Below, in pieces: positions 11,701-21,515 of a DNA stretch of 39,062 bases (the stretch's first letter is position 1; every line of letters starts with the position of its first letter). The notes below the pieces were generated by a model. That model saw only the letters and a list, made by a program, of their open reading frames with translations. It did no database searches and was not told the DNA's origin. The stretch spans positions 42,284 to 81,345 of the forward strand of contig NW_014577235.1 in assembly GCF_000485595.1 (NCBI RefSeq), given 5' to 3'. A program made the position numbers and the translations under genes. The DNA is from Priapulus caudatus (Eukaryota > Priapulida > Priapulimorpha > Priapulimorphida > Priapulidae).

Positions 11701-14700
11701 TTATTTCATCTCGTATTGTATACTTATTCCTGCGAATTGGGGCCCGGGTGTGGGCTTGCACAAGCTCTTCCTCAAACCAAAGCCACACCCCCATGGCAAC
11801 ACACTGACATTAGAATCCGATCTGACGGACTCATTTAGAACTTACTCCATTCCACGCATCAAGATTTTCACGCGAGAATCGCTAGCATACACCATTTTTC
11901 TACTTTCAACGTCATTATTTATCATAAACACGCGCGTGCACCCGCATGCCCTACTTCCCCCGACTCAGTTCACGCCCCCCCCACGTTCAAGAAGAACTCA
12001 ACAGTCCAGAGCCATAGGCCACAACTACTCAAACGCCCACACACGCCTAACCCTGTCAATCAAAACAACCAACCATTCGCCTTCCCCTCATCTCTCACAA
12101 CCACTACAACCACTCATCCATCTTAATCCTCATCAAAACGCTTTACACATGTCTGGCAGGCACCTTTCGAACTGTAACAAAATAAAATATAGCAGAATTT
12201 AAGTAAGATAAAGTAGAACATTGAATTTATCAACAAGTAGCCTGGTACGCATCAGCATTGGTAAAAACGAAAAAAGCAGCATCGTCTAGCAACCTAATGT
12301 TCAAGTATTTCGTTGCCCCCCGTGAACAGAGACAGCAGCAAGAGAGTGCGAGTGAAGGAGACACTGTAGGGCAAAGACCTAATATTAAGCCTTGGCAATT
12401 AAAATTACTGATCCATCTGAAGATCATGGAAGAAGTTAGGTGTTAGTTCTACGCGAACACTTTTCGACACCGCGTGGCATTTGCGCTTCGGCATCACCCG
12501 AAACAGTGTACACCAGGTCGCAGGCTACTAGCAATCAGGGGTGCAGCCAGACCGTCTCCGTACTTATCTTGCCCCCCCTCCGCCTGCTCCCCCGTCCGCA
12601 TACGAGCGCCTTCGCACCGGGACGCATGTGTGCTGCCCGTCACTCTTTTAACATTTTGAACAAAATACATCAAAAACAGTAAGGAATTCTCATCAATTTT
12701 TCTTACTTACCTCGACCATTGTCTTGCCTTCGCCACACTCTCATCGCTCGCCGTTCATTTTACAATATATCGCCTCCACTAGTAACAGTGCAGAGGCAGG
12801 CGTCATTTCTGTCTAACCCCACCGCCCTTGTCTGGTTCGCAGTTGATAACCCACTGTAATCCCCCAAACTGTTATGCTGGTAGCTTGCAAATATGCGCGT
12901 CAGAGTTTTATGACCTCTGGCTAGACTGGTTCGGCCCCCGACCACTGTTCGTCCCGGCGCAGGACGCGTGTACATCTGTCTACCGCCACGACGCGTGAGG
13001 CCGGACTACAGTCTAACACAATAACGTGGCTTGTTTGGCCGCCCGCAGTAGACGATACAACCGTGGCGCCGACCCCGTGTATCGCCCCCGCGCGTAAGGC
13101 ACTGCTGCAACAGTGCGTCACTGTGTGCCGCCTGCTCGAGCCAACGATTGCTCCCTCTCTTCTGACATGCGATTAGCCACGTAGAACCAATTATTTCTAC
13201 TCACATAGACCACTTCTTGAAATTTTAGCTCGCCGATCGGGCCACCAAATGTTAACTTTTGGAAATTTTGGTGGCCCGACATCAAGTTTTGGTGGCCCCG
13301 GGCCACCGGGCCACCGCTAGTGTCGAGCCTTGCTTTAATGGTATATCTCTGTAAGTGCTTGGCATAACTGAGTGTAAGCTTTCTTTGACCTGCAGAGATG
13401 ACTACTTTAGAATGAAGTTGCAATGGAAGTCGATATCTGCTGACCAAGAGAGTCACTTCTCTGTGTTTAGAGACTACAAGAGCCTAATAGGTATGGAAGT
13501 CAATGGACCAAATAGCCCTCACAGAGTCCGGAGCCCATTGTCAGAAACAAAATTAGTTTTAACATTAGACTAAATGTTAAATTTTTCTCGTGGACCAGAC
13601 CTGTGCACACTGCGTATGAGAAACTCGTAAGTTTACTGTGTTTCTGTCGACAGTCTGTGAGAAAATGTTAGGCTAGTGTTGAGACTATCTTAAGACTAAT
13701 CTTAAGACTAATTTTGTTTCTGATAATGGGCTCTAGGAGCCGGTTGTCAGACATATAATTAGTCTTAGTCGTAACACTAACTTTGACTCATAGACTGTTG
13801 ACAGAAACATCATACAGTTATGAGAATAAAAAAATCTTAGCAAATTTCCTCTTAACATTACGCGATCCTAGACCCTCCTGTAACTATAAAACGACAATGA
13901 AAATAATGCAATTGCACAAAGAACGTATGTTTCTGACAACGGGCTCCAGGTATCTAGTGTGACAAGTGGGGAAGCATAAGATGTATGGCATATAGTCATT
14001 ACCCATCAGTTTGTTTACAGTACTGATGTGGTAGCTGTATGTCCCATTGCTATCACGTAGCTGTAAATTGTCATTTATTTTTTTTGCAGAGAAGGACACA
14101 GATCGTACGGACCGCACACATCCCTTTTACCAGGGACCAGACAATGCAAATATTGCCATGCTCTACGATGTCCTCATGACATACTGCATGTATAACTTTG
14201 ACCTTGGTAAGGGGTGTGACCCTTAAATACCTTTAGCAAGATGTGAATTTGGCATTGACATGTGTCACTTCCCAAATTTTTCAACATGATTAACAGAAGC
14301 AGAAGTGGGAGTATGTAGGTGGGAGGTTTAGGTGCCAATTGCTCCAATGGAACGACATTCACAAAACTGCAGGATGATATAGATATATATATACGTGTGT
14401 GCCTGCGTGCGAAAGGAGAGAAAACGAGAGCGATGCTAAGAAAGATTGGCGTAGACATTTAAATTTCGTGTTGGGCGTATTGTTTGTATCGCGTTGTTCA
14501 TTGTTATCCCTTTGCGCACAGGCTACGTTCAGGGCATGAGTGACCTCCTCGCCCCGATCCTCGTCATCCTAGAAAATGAGGTCGATGCCTTCTGGTGCTT
14601 CGTTGGCTTCATGGAGAAAGTGGTTAGTATGTAGTTAGTATGTGGTTAGTATGGTATGCTCCTGCTCTCCGCATGCAGAAATGATAAGTATAAGGATATA

Positions 14701-16172
14701 AAGAACTTTGAAATTATATTTTGTATAATATAACAATTGTCATATTTCTCCTATACTTTTAAAAATCTTGATATTGCAGTTGATTATTAATTAATTTGTT
14801 TGTTTGTTATTGTTTTACTTGTTATTAAATCAATATCTTTGTACTAATCTCTTATAGAAGCACAACTTTGACCTTGACCAGCAAGGAATGAAAACGCAGC
14901 TGAAGAATCTGTCGACATTGCTGCATTTCTCTGACAATCAGCTATTCACATATTTAGGTAATTCTTGTCTACACCAAAGTAACAGTATTATTTGTAAATC
15001 CTTAATAAGTGTGCACCATTTGCTGTCTTGTACATATACATCTATCAATCTTGCATTTATACTTGATTACAGCGCTGACTTTTCAATAGTCAATGTATTG
15101 TATAATAACATTTTCTACTGACGTTCCTTGTTCACATGTGGCTTAAAACATGACGTGTAAGTGGGTGAATATGACATACTTATGTTTCAGAGAGCAATGA
15201 TTCGGGCAACCTGTATTTCTGTTTCCGATGGGTTCTCATCATCTTCAAGAGAGAATTCATATTTGCTGATATTATGCGGCTGTGGGAGGTAAGCCAGTTA
15301 CCCTATGCACGGATCTGTGTGTATGCCATATGGTAGTTGCACCAAAGTAGTTGTGCATCAACATTGTATTCATCATGAACACAGTATTTGGGATTTACAT
15401 CGCTCAGTGGAATAGGTGATGTGGATTGCATGTATGCGTATATGACACGTAAATCTCACAAGACATTACTGTGTGGTTGAGCAGGTTCTATGGACGGACT
15501 TGCCCTGTGAAAACTTCCATCTGCTTATCTGCTTGGCTATCTTGGACACACAGAAGCACATCATCATTGAGAACCAGTTTGGGTTCACTGAAATACTAAA
15601 GGTGGGAACCTCTTACATGTGGCATTTCGATGTTCCACAAATTTCTATTGTGTTATCAATGATCGTCCTGATTCAGTGAATCGTATTATAAAACACATGG
15701 TAGTATATTACTAGTGCACAAGCACAGCAGCGTATAGATAACCGGTGCATAATTTTTATTTTAGTAAATATATTTGCCTGACTTGCAGCATATCAATGAC
15801 CTTTCACTCTCCATCGACCTTGAGCTGACATTGAAGAAGGCAGAGGCCATCTTCCTACAACTGAAAGAATGTCCTGACACGCCGAAGAAGGTACACGCGT
15901 GTGAGATCGAATTAGTAAATAATGACAGTTGGTTGTTATATCTCGTATTTTATTATTTCAACTGAAAGCAACAACTAGACTCAACAATAAGAATTCTGGC
16001 ATCGATCTTTTGCTCGATATTGATGGTCCGGTTGTTATTGGATTAGGTTCGGGAGGTCATCGGATTGGAGGGGGGCAACAATGACTCGGATGCTGCCACA
16101 CCGGAGGAGGACCAAAACGAACTGATCCACGATCAGTGCCATCTAGTGACAACGACCGAGCACAGAATATAA
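5734..16172 (+). CDS. TBC1D15: TBC1D15/TBC1D17-like Rab GTPase-activating protein (16 exons, 632 aa)
   Basis: Exons: 5734-5775, 7921-8016, 8221-8356, 8614-8741, 8931-9134, 9591-9794, 10079-10207, 10398-10501, 13396-13490, 14090-14206, 14522-14622, 14858-14957, 15191-15288, 15485-15601, 15789-15890, 16047-16172. All joins are in phase, and the length suits the family (roughly 650-690 aa in vertebrates). The N-terminal third is the TBC1D15/17 family domain (VYEQGGV, LHFHSGG, DPYTATM blocks). The TBC domain follows, with G.SH.LRGEVWKLLL, RMKLQWKSIS, the arginine finger in IEKDTDR and the glutamine finger in YVQGMSD, so it should be catalytically competent. By family knowledge it accelerates GTP hydrolysis on Rab7-type GTPases and acts in mitophagy and mitochondrial fission with Fis1. 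TBC1D15 versus TBC1D17 cannot be separated by eye; invertebrates usually have one co-orthologue. Confidence 0.95.
5981..6481. repeat. Long foldback (inverted repeat, arms about 210-220 bp) in TBC1D15 intron 1
   Basis: The left arm (about 5981-6203) and right arm (about 6271-6481) are near-perfect reverse complements, starting caggcacttgaagcgtttca and meeting at an AT-rich loop. The main difference is a 13-base insertion in the left arm. A third, diverged copy of the left-arm outer part follows at about 6504-6620 in direct orientation. No clear target-site duplication is seen. Confidence 0.9.
6712..6768. repeat. Small hairpin
   Basis: cgattttggtggcttttgtg on the left pairs with a sequence ending accaaaatcg on the right across a short loop; arms are about 25 bp. 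It lies between the two foldbacks of intron 1. Confidence 0.7.
6774..7322. mobile_element. Inverted-repeat MITE in TBC1D15 intron 1 (61-bp arms)
   Basis: Left arm 6774-6834 (begins aataagtacataacc) and right arm 7262-7322 are complementary with one visible mismatch. The interior codes for nothing recognised. Length (549 bp) and structure fit a non-autonomous DNA transposon; the target-site duplication could not be fixed. Confidence 0.75.
7921..8016 (+). CDS. TBC1D15: TBC1D15 exon 2
   Basis: Acceptor taatgttttccag and donor agg|gtacat; 32 codons. It encodes VYEQGGVF, equivalent to the conserved 'YEQ.GV' opening of the family. Confidence 0.88.
8221..8356 (+). CDS. TBC1D15: TBC1D15 exon 3
   Basis: Acceptor tttgatgtcag; donor ccag|gtttgt; 136 bp, ending in phase 1. 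It encodes VEWQP and the ELDWTQVNAVGYK stretch (family: 'EWDMVNTVSFK'). Confidence 0.87.
8614..8741 (+). CDS. TBC1D15: TBC1D15 exon 4
   Basis: Acceptor cttatccctag and donor cag|gtacaa; 128 bp. It encodes IDVRDLKSYKLSKKKEGW, the family's 'SLTDLKSIKQNKEG.GW' segment. Confidence 0.87.
8931..9134 (+). CDS. TBC1D15: TBC1D15 exon 5
   Basis: Acceptor gctgttgcag and donor aac|gtaagt; 68 codons. It contains the PPLHFHSGG block and a DRRLFLV segment. Confidence 0.93.
9280..9590 (+). repeat. Tandem repeat (about 50 bp) repeating the exon 6 splice acceptor
   Basis: Units of roughly 48-71 bp carry 'tgtaaccaaacacaa..gttgtcacc..gtatttacagaa'. The tatttacag-like element ends at 9316, 9369 (degenerate, tatttaaag), 9417 (tatttgcag), 9469, 9540 and 9590. 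The last one is the actual acceptor of TBC1D15 exon 6. Confidence 0.85.
9591..9794 (+). CDS. TBC1D15: TBC1D15 exon 6
   Basis: Acceptor ccgtatttacag and donor tgc|gtaagt; 68 codons. It contains DPYTATMSGLAKV, a strong family signature. The acceptor is the last member of a tandem array that repeats the same 'tatttacag' sequence upstream. Confidence 0.93.
9820..9990 (+). repeat. (TG)n-rich low-complexity tract
   Basis: An imperfect gtgtgtgcgtgtgagtgtg run starting about 25 bp after the exon 6 donor. Open frames on both strands here are artefacts of the repeat. Confidence 0.85.
10079..10207 (+). CDS. TBC1D15: TBC1D15 exon 7
   Basis: Acceptor cggcatttcag and donor ggg|gtatgt; 43 codons. It encodes the segment leading into the TBC domain (EWEDQLDAQGRI, then the helix ending at FKG). 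Confidence 0.92.
10398..10501 (+). CDS. TBC1D15: TBC1D15 exon 8 (TBC domain start)
   Basis: Acceptor gtttcacag and donor ct|gtgagt; 104 bp, ending in phase 2. It encodes GISHSLRGEVWKLLLNYY, TBC motif A. Confidence 0.93.
10764..11437. mobile_element. TTAA-inserted foldback MITE in TBC1D15 intron 8
   Basis: Left arm 10764-10887 and right arm 11313-11437 are inverted copies (over 90% identical by eye), with termini agccacaatatgcgcatc. TTAA flanks both sides (10760-10763 and 11438-11441), as expected of a TTAA target-site duplication of the piggyBac or Kolobok type. No transposase is seen in the 674 bp. Confidence 0.88.
11566..13332. mobile_element. hAT-like DNA transposon (non-autonomous or decayed) in TBC1D15 intron 8
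   Basis: Termini caaggctcgacacta and its exact inverse bound about 1.77 kb, with a 7-bp direct repeat CTTTAAT on both sides (11559-11565 and 13333-13339). Subterminal ggcccgatcgggcc palindromes and ggtggcccga repeats lie near both ends. Inside is a short plus-strand frame at 12258-12446 whose start (KTKKAASSSNLMFKYF) weakly resembles the N-terminus of some hAT proteins; no DDE or dimerisation domain is visible. A GC-rich block covers about 12880-13140. Superfamily assignment is an inference from the ends. Confidence 0.75.
13396..13490 (+). CDS. TBC1D15: TBC1D15 exon 9
   Basis: Acceptor ttgacctgcag and donor atag|gtatgg; 95 bp. It encodes YFRMKLQWKSIS and the first part of the arginine-finger helix (YKSLI). 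It is separated from exon 8 by a 2.9-kb intron mostly made of two DNA transposons. Confidence 0.93.
13531..13733. mobile_element. Small MITE (family M1, copy A)
   Basis: Ends gagcccattgtcagaaaca and the inverse tgtttctgataatgggctc enclose about 200 bp of AT-rich sequence with ttaagacta repeats. It lies in TBC1D15 intron 9. Confidence 0.7.
13737..13946. mobile_element. Small MITE (family M1, copy B)
   Basis: Ends gagccggttgtcagacat and the inverse tgtttctgacaacgggctc. It sits three bases after copy A and shares the terminal sequence and attagtctta-type interior, so the two form a head-to-tail pair. Confidence 0.65.
14090..14206 (+). CDS. TBC1D15: TBC1D15 exon 10 (arginine finger)
   Basis: Acceptor tttttttgcag and donor cttg|gtaagg; 117 bp. 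It completes the I..D..R motif (EKDTDR) and encodes LYDVLMTYCMYNFDLG. Confidence 0.94.
14522..14622 (+). CDS. TBC1D15: TBC1D15 exon 11 (glutamine finger)
   Basis: Acceptor tttgcgcacag and donor gtg|gttagt; 101 bp. It encodes YVQGMSDLLAPIL with the catalytic glutamine, then NEVDAFWCF. Confidence 0.94.
14858..14957 (+). CDS. TBC1D15: TBC1D15 exon 12
   Basis: Acceptor atctcttatag and donor ttag|gtaatt; 100 bp. It encodes NFDLDQQGMKTQLKNLSTLL. Confidence 0.93.
15191..15288 (+). CDS. TBC1D15: TBC1D15 exon 13
   Basis: Acceptor tatgtttcag and donor gag|gtaagc; 98 bp. It encodes YFCFRWVLIIFKREF and the DIMRLWE motif typical of TBC domains. Confidence 0.94.
15485..15601 (+). CDS. TBC1D15: TBC1D15 exon 14
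   Basis: Acceptor gttgagcag and donor aag|gtggga; 39 codons. It encodes the C-terminal TBC helices, including LPCENFHLLICLAIL. Confidence 0.92.
15789..15890 (+). CDS. TBC1D15: TBC1D15 exon 15
   Basis: Acceptor gacttgcag and donor aag|gtacac; 34 codons. It starts HINDLSLSIDLE, matching the family's 'HINELSMKIDVE'. Confidence 0.92.
16047..16172 (+). CDS. TBC1D15: TBC1D15 terminal exon
   Basis: Acceptor ttggattag; 41 codons and TAA at 16170-16172. It begins VREVIGLEGG (family 'VCEILGLQGS') and ends in an acidic, non-conserved tail. A possible ATTAAA polyadenylation signal lies at 16350-16355. Confidence 0.88.
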   Translation, partial: VREVIGLEGGNNDSDAATPEEDQNELIHDQCHLVTTTEHRI

Positions 16173-16611
16173 TTATAGGAGTTGGGTGGGGGGGGTGGAA
16201 TGCTGTCATATCCCTTGCAGCATCATCCATGTGACATTTACAGGAGATTTGCTGAGTATTCAGGGACATCTAATTTGCATGTAAGTTCCTGTAGGTTTGG
16301 TCTCCGTGGCTGTGATTGCTATATATAGCTAACATCACCTCAGCGTGACATTAAAGATTGCCTTCCTATGTAAATTGCTCTATCACACCTATAATCTGGT
16401 AAAGGGTCATTATTTTGGCATTGTGCGTTTACATTTGCCTATACATGTATAACAGCCTAAAAATACAGATTGTGTGGATTATACCACTTGTATGGATCAT
16501 GTTTGTTTTAAGCTTTTTGCTTAGAAAGTATGGCTATTGGGGACTGTGTAAGAATCGACGTTTTATATAATCGAGGCGGCTTGACATAACCATGACATTG
16601 CTAATTATTAT

Positions 16612-17307
16612 CAAGAGCGTATAAAGAATGAGAGCGTACAACGGTGAAATGCTGAAACTATGTTGCAGTATTAGTCGAATTAATAAACTTTACCCATTTT
16701 ATTTTGACAATTCTTTGCAGTATTATTGATCAGCTGTCCTACCTTGTTAATATAAAACAAACCGCATGTCCCTACGATGCCCCTACGCTGAGATAATGAG
16801 CGATGAAAATGTGGTATATTTGCCGAAAACCGACTCGAGATACCTGCTGACTGCAACTGTCTCTCGCTTTGAGATAACTTCGGGAAACCTCGCGTGTTTC
16901 CGTCAATGATTGACAAATGACGTCTGTTATTGATTGCCATAGCGATGACCCCCACCTGTGCCCACCTCACGCTGGATGTAGTAAACTCTGTAGTACTGAC
17001 GTAACGAGTCAGCGCTACCATGGCGCTACACAGCGGCAACCGGAAGCAACACACTGGCCACAAAGCAAGAGACGGTCGCAGTGGGCAGGTATCTCGAGTC
17101 GGTTTTCGGCGTAAATACCAGATTTTCACCGCTCATTATCTCAGCGTAGGGGCATCGTAGGGACATACGGTTTGTTTTATATTAACAAGGTAGGACAGCT
17201 GATTAATAATACTGCAAAGAATCGTCGAAAGTTTATTAATTTGAATAATACTGTAACATGGTTTCAGCATTTCACCGTTGTATGCTCTCCTTCTTTATAC
17301 GCTCTTG
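16612..17307. mobile_element. Foldback DNA element with 7-bp target-site duplication
   Basis: Termini caagagcgtataaag and its inverse; arms of about 250 bp (16612 to about 16870, about 17061 to 17307). Exact 7-bp direct repeats TTATTAT flank it (16605-16611 and 17308-17314). The open frames it contains on both strands are mirror images of the arms. Confidence 0.85.
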
Positions 17308-17972
17308 TTATTATGTGTACAGAGTTCTCCACCATTACCTAAAACTGCTGCAAAAACTGATATCCTTAGAGGTAGTATGTGCATGATGCAAATTTTTACT
17401 AACGGGAAAAATTACCTTGTAGTTCAATTCATTATATAATTGGATCTTTTAGCTATGAGGGAAGGCATCTTTAATTTGGTTTCACTTTTGTTCAAATGCC
17501 AGATATTGGAAATGTCATCAGACCTGTTCTTGAAAATGTCCTCTGTCGTTTGTGTACATATATATACATACATATATTGTTATATATATATTATATAATA
17601 ACCAAGAGCTATAATAATACATTATATACATAATATATTACATGTATTATTAGCTCTTGATATAACATAGAGTAATAGGTGTGAATGTACTTGGTTTTGC
17701 TATTGTATGTAGGACATGCAAAATATCTTGACATTTAATTTATTCAGTGTAATTATGCACATCCTTTAGCAACTTAATAAATCCGTAGCTATTACAGGCT
17801 GTAAAAGACACTTCTGCTGTCCTATTAAACTGTGCCTTTAATTGCAGATTGTAAAAAAATTCCCAGGTGGAAGTTTGTTTCTGGGAGCAGGGGTTAATAA
17901 TAGTAGCAGTTACAACACTGATGTGGTGAACGCCGAGTAGTTTGGCCTTTATTGTAATATCGTAGGGGAGAC

Positions 17973-18187
17973 TGGGGTAAGTTGTGCCACTTTTCACTTC
18001 AGACAACCTGGCTCTTGTATTTTTGGGTGGAAAGCAACGGTTGGTGTACCAATACAAACTTTGGGATGTTGTGCATATTCCATGCCAATATCAACTTTGC
18101 AGGATACATACAAATGGCGTGGTGGGTCATCAAAAATTGTTGACAAAATGGCACAATTTGCCCCACCCATGGGGTAAGTTGAGCCAG
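17973..18187. repeat. Inverted 'ggggtaagttgtgcc' motifs
   Basis: ggggtaagttgtgccac at 17973 is matched by an inverted copy (ggcacaatttgcccc, about 18150-18165) and followed at once by a direct copy (ggggtaagttgagcc). These look like terminal or subterminal sequence of a DNA transposon; no full element could be bounded. Confidence 0.4.
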
Positions 18188-19040
18188 GTAGAAAAAAAGA
18201 CATATAACAAACACATTTTTCAAAATAATGAAGATCATTTAACTCTAAAACATTTTTTCCTAATAAACCTACATACTAGCATTGACTAGCAAGATAAGTA
18301 TTGCTGTAATATCATGAGTAAACTATTGTCCCATTGTCTCTGAAACAACAAATAAAATGAATTATGACCGAATTTCCAACTCAAATTAATGAACACAACC
18401 AACGCCTACACTTTTGTAAACAAGATAACCCTACATATTCAACAATATTTCCATTATATTGCCACACAGAAAAAATCTTACTATGATAATACCAAATAAA
18501 CGAACCTCTGTTCCTACACGGTTTAATTATTGACTCGTGGCTTGATTGCCCTATGTTTGTCACCCACATCCTGCATGTTTGATTGCACATGATCAAATAT
18601 AGTATCAACACCTTTTCTATAGTTAAAATAACACAGTTTATAGTTAGCAGCCCAGATTATCCCTTTCATGGTCGCAGACAATCCAACCAAATATTATAAA
18701 ACGTGTAGTCTCAATGCTAATGTCAATGTCACAATGTTTCAAGATAAACAAAACAGAACTTAATAATTAATTACTTATCATGGCGAGTTTGCCTAAAAAT
18801 TGTAAATCACTTTGATTGAACAGCTTATATAGGCATTAATTATTAGTGCCTTGAGCCAAGGCATGAATGTAGCGTTTATGAATCAAAGACCTAAATGCAA
18901 CAAGGGTCCAGAGGAGAGACCGGATACTAGAGAGGCGATGTGCAAAGGAGGCGTTGATCCTAACCGCTGAGCGCGGACGTAGCGCGCAGTTCCGCGGCAA
19001 GGCGCACGCGACCGCGGGAACGTGCTACGAAAGTATCAGG

Positions 19041-19105
19041 TGCTGGGAGCTATGCATCCGTGCGCCAAATCCATAGGCCGGCGTACGGATGCATAGCTCC
19101 CAGCA
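19041..19105. repeat. Perfect 21-bp-arm hairpin
   Basis: tgctgggagctatgcatccg(t) and its exact complement are separated by 23 bases. It lies in the GC-rich part of the spacer. It may be the end pair of a small element or a transcribed stem-loop; no further evidence for either. Confidence 0.75.
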
Positions 19106-19440
19106 AACAGTGTCAATTTTTGTGCTCATTTAACCTCTAAAGGACAAACGGGAACTTACTGAATAAAGTTATTTAGCGCTAAGACTCACCACGTCATTTG
19201 CAAAATGTCTCTCGGCACACACCGGCCCCCGGTCATCTGCGCATGCGCGAGCATTTCCGTGCGCTGCTGTCCTCTATCGTCCCTTGAAGAAACCCCGCAC
19301 AATAGATGTTATAGACTAGTGGCGCCATCTAAAGGATGGCATATGTGCTAGACTCATCTGGGCACGTTGCTACGAGGTTGACTTATATACGTCGACTGCC
19401 GTCGTCTTGTCAGGCGTGCAGTGAATCCCGTGTCGAAACC

Positions 19441-19500
19441 TGTATGTGAATCGTGTAGAATGGCTTCGATCGTATGTGAATCATGTAGAATGGCTTCGAT
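19441..19500 (+). repeat. 30-bp tandem duplication
   Basis: Two adjacent 30-bp units, gtatgtgaatc(g/a)tgtagaa and following tggcttcgatc, differing at about two positions. Confidence 0.8.
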
Positions 19501-19987
19501 CCGTAGACTATGTTTCAAACCTGTCGTAACTCGTAACAACACACGTGGGCACGTGGGCACGTTACTACGGGCCATAGCCATAGTACGGCGTGGCCGGGTT
19601 TAGAGTACGGGTAAGGAATAATCACACGGAATTTCCCCAGCAACAGAGCTGGCCTATGCTAGGCGCACGCGCGCGGTGATTAGCAGTTGCCGTGGGCGTG
19701 TCTCGACGGAAAACGTTTAAACTCCGTTTTTCATGGCTATAGGACGCGCGCCCATTAGCCAAAATACTTTCTAGCTCATTTGCAGCAAATCTCGAGCTGC
19801 GTGGGTAGTCAAAACCGTCGTGCTATGAACAGAACTCTCGCTGGACGATTTCCCGGCCGTTTTCCCTATACCCTAAAGGGCCTCGAGAAAGTGTTCAGGA
19901 TAGTGCAGGATATTTGTATTGGCGGCCGCTACGCGGCGTTTTCCCGTTGTCGTGCGTGGTCAGCTGCGTGCTACACTAGATTCCCAC

Positions 19988-21515
19988 CTAAGCTACATGC
20001 CATTTATCAAAGTTGCACCTGAATACAAGATGGCATGATCGCCGTGCAGATCCACCAATAATTTTTGGCTGGGGGAGTTTACAGATTACCTCATCCCTCA
20101 TGAAGCAAGCCGGGTCATCCATATTTGGAATAAAGCTAGTGTCCTCAGTATCAACTTTACCAGCCACCTTCTGCAGGAACACCCCTTCAAACTCATCACC
20201 CTCAACTACATCCACCCGGGCAATATAATTTACAACAAGCGACTTTCCTGCAACTTTCACCACAACAAAATCACCCTCGCTTGTCTCGGTATCTTCGAAT
20301 GTTTCCTCATCTGTAGATTCGTCATTATATTCAAACTCCGATTCTTGGTCGGAACTATTAGTCTGGTCATCAACCTTGGCTTGCGTCACTCGTCTTTTTT
20401 TGCAGTTGTCTTGGCCCTCTTCTGGCGACGCTGTTCCAGGGCTTCAGCTATTCCATCTTGAACAGGGGTGTCAGTGAGGATCTTTGTACTGCCCTTCTTA
20501 CGATTTCTAGTCGTCTTTTTCCTAGACCCAGCCTTTGGAACGGGAAGAACTGCAGATGGTGACACATATGCCTCACCAGAATCAGGAAGTATGATCGATT
20601 TTGCAGCTGCCATGGGAGATACGTTCTGGCTGGTTGTTCCTGATGACGTTGATAGCCCAATCGGTGGATCACACCCAAACATCACGGCCAGCATTATCCT
20701 GCTCATCGTCGATATTGGGATTGCTGTCATCATTTGGTTCATCTGTTGCCTCTTGGTTGGCCTCAACATCCATGTCACTATCAGTTGTTGCGGCTGGTGC
20801 ACAGTCTAAATCTGTGAACAGGTCCCTGTTAAACGGAAAAATATTGCAGGAATCATCGATGCCAGGTGTGCGTCGTTAACTACTGACGGGATGTCATAGA
20901 TGGTGACTGTCTTTCCAGGATTTGACCGCATCCATGCATCCATCGCTCGATTGTATGCCTTCTTGAAAAGTCCATACACAGACTTGTCTAGAGGCTGGAG
21001 GCGATGTGATGTATGTGGTGGTAAAGTAAGCATCACGATTCCATTATCTCTAGCCAGATCAACAGCTTGCAGTGTAATGTGTGAATCGTGGTTGTCCATG
21101 ATTAGAAGAATCTTGTGCTCCTTACTGCATCGTGTATGCCGAATAACATGGTTCAAATATTCAATGAATAAGCTCTTCATTCATCCAGCCACTCCTTGTA
21201 GCGCAACCGACGGAACCAGCTGGAGCGCCCCTGATGAAGTGATTCAACTGGGTGGTTGAATGCAGTGGCTCTGGCAAAAGATGTTGCCTCTGGACATCTA
21301 ATAGCAAGCTTATTTCTTGCCTTGAATCCTGCCCACAAGTCTTCCCGCTTTTTGGTTCGTCTCCCAGTTATCTGCAATTTCTATCTTGTTTCTTACAGCA
21401 AATTCGTATGCCAGCTCAACATTTCTTGGGTGACAGGCCATGGAACATGTTTGCGAGCAGTTTCACATGGTCTGCCAAGTCTTCTTCCATTGCAAGCGGA
21501 ATCTCGTTTTTATGA
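19988..21515 (-). pseudogene. Pogo/Tigger-like DDE transposase, decayed
   Basis: On the minus strand, pieces in different frames line up in order with a pogo-superfamily transposase. About 21500-21250 holds the DNA-binding part (LWAGF, PEATSFARATAFN). 21180-20806 holds the catalytic core, with the second acidic residue in IMDNHDSH, then LPPHTSHRLQPLDKSVYG with the third. About 20870-20640 continues with IFPFNRDLFTDLD; 20600-20390 with KILTDTPV; 20389-19988 is the acidic tail with ICKLPQPKIIGG. The segment carrying the first catalytic aspartate is missing between the DNA-binding part and the core, and several frame changes separate the pieces. No terminal repeats or N-terminal helix-turn-helix could be found. 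The element is dead. It would normally cut and paste at TA dinucleotides. Confidence 0.88.

Larger units (their letters stand above)
16173..19987. other. Intergenic region after TBC1D15
   Basis: No gene recognised. It holds a large foldback (16612-17307), an AT-rich hairpin around 17600-17660 (aagagct..agctctt), paired inverted 'ggggtaagttgtgcc' motifs (17973-18187), a 21-bp-arm hairpin (19041-19105), a CpG-rich stretch (about 18940-19950) and a 30-bp tandem duplication (19441-19500). Confidence 0.5.

Noticed and set aside
11594-12202. 202-codon plus-strand frame
   Set aside because: It lies inside the hAT-like element but shows no transposase motif and has low-complexity P/H/T runs; not supported as a gene.
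19780-20022. 80-codon plus-strand frame before the transposase
   Set aside because: No homology recognised and it overlaps the antisense tail of the decayed transposase.
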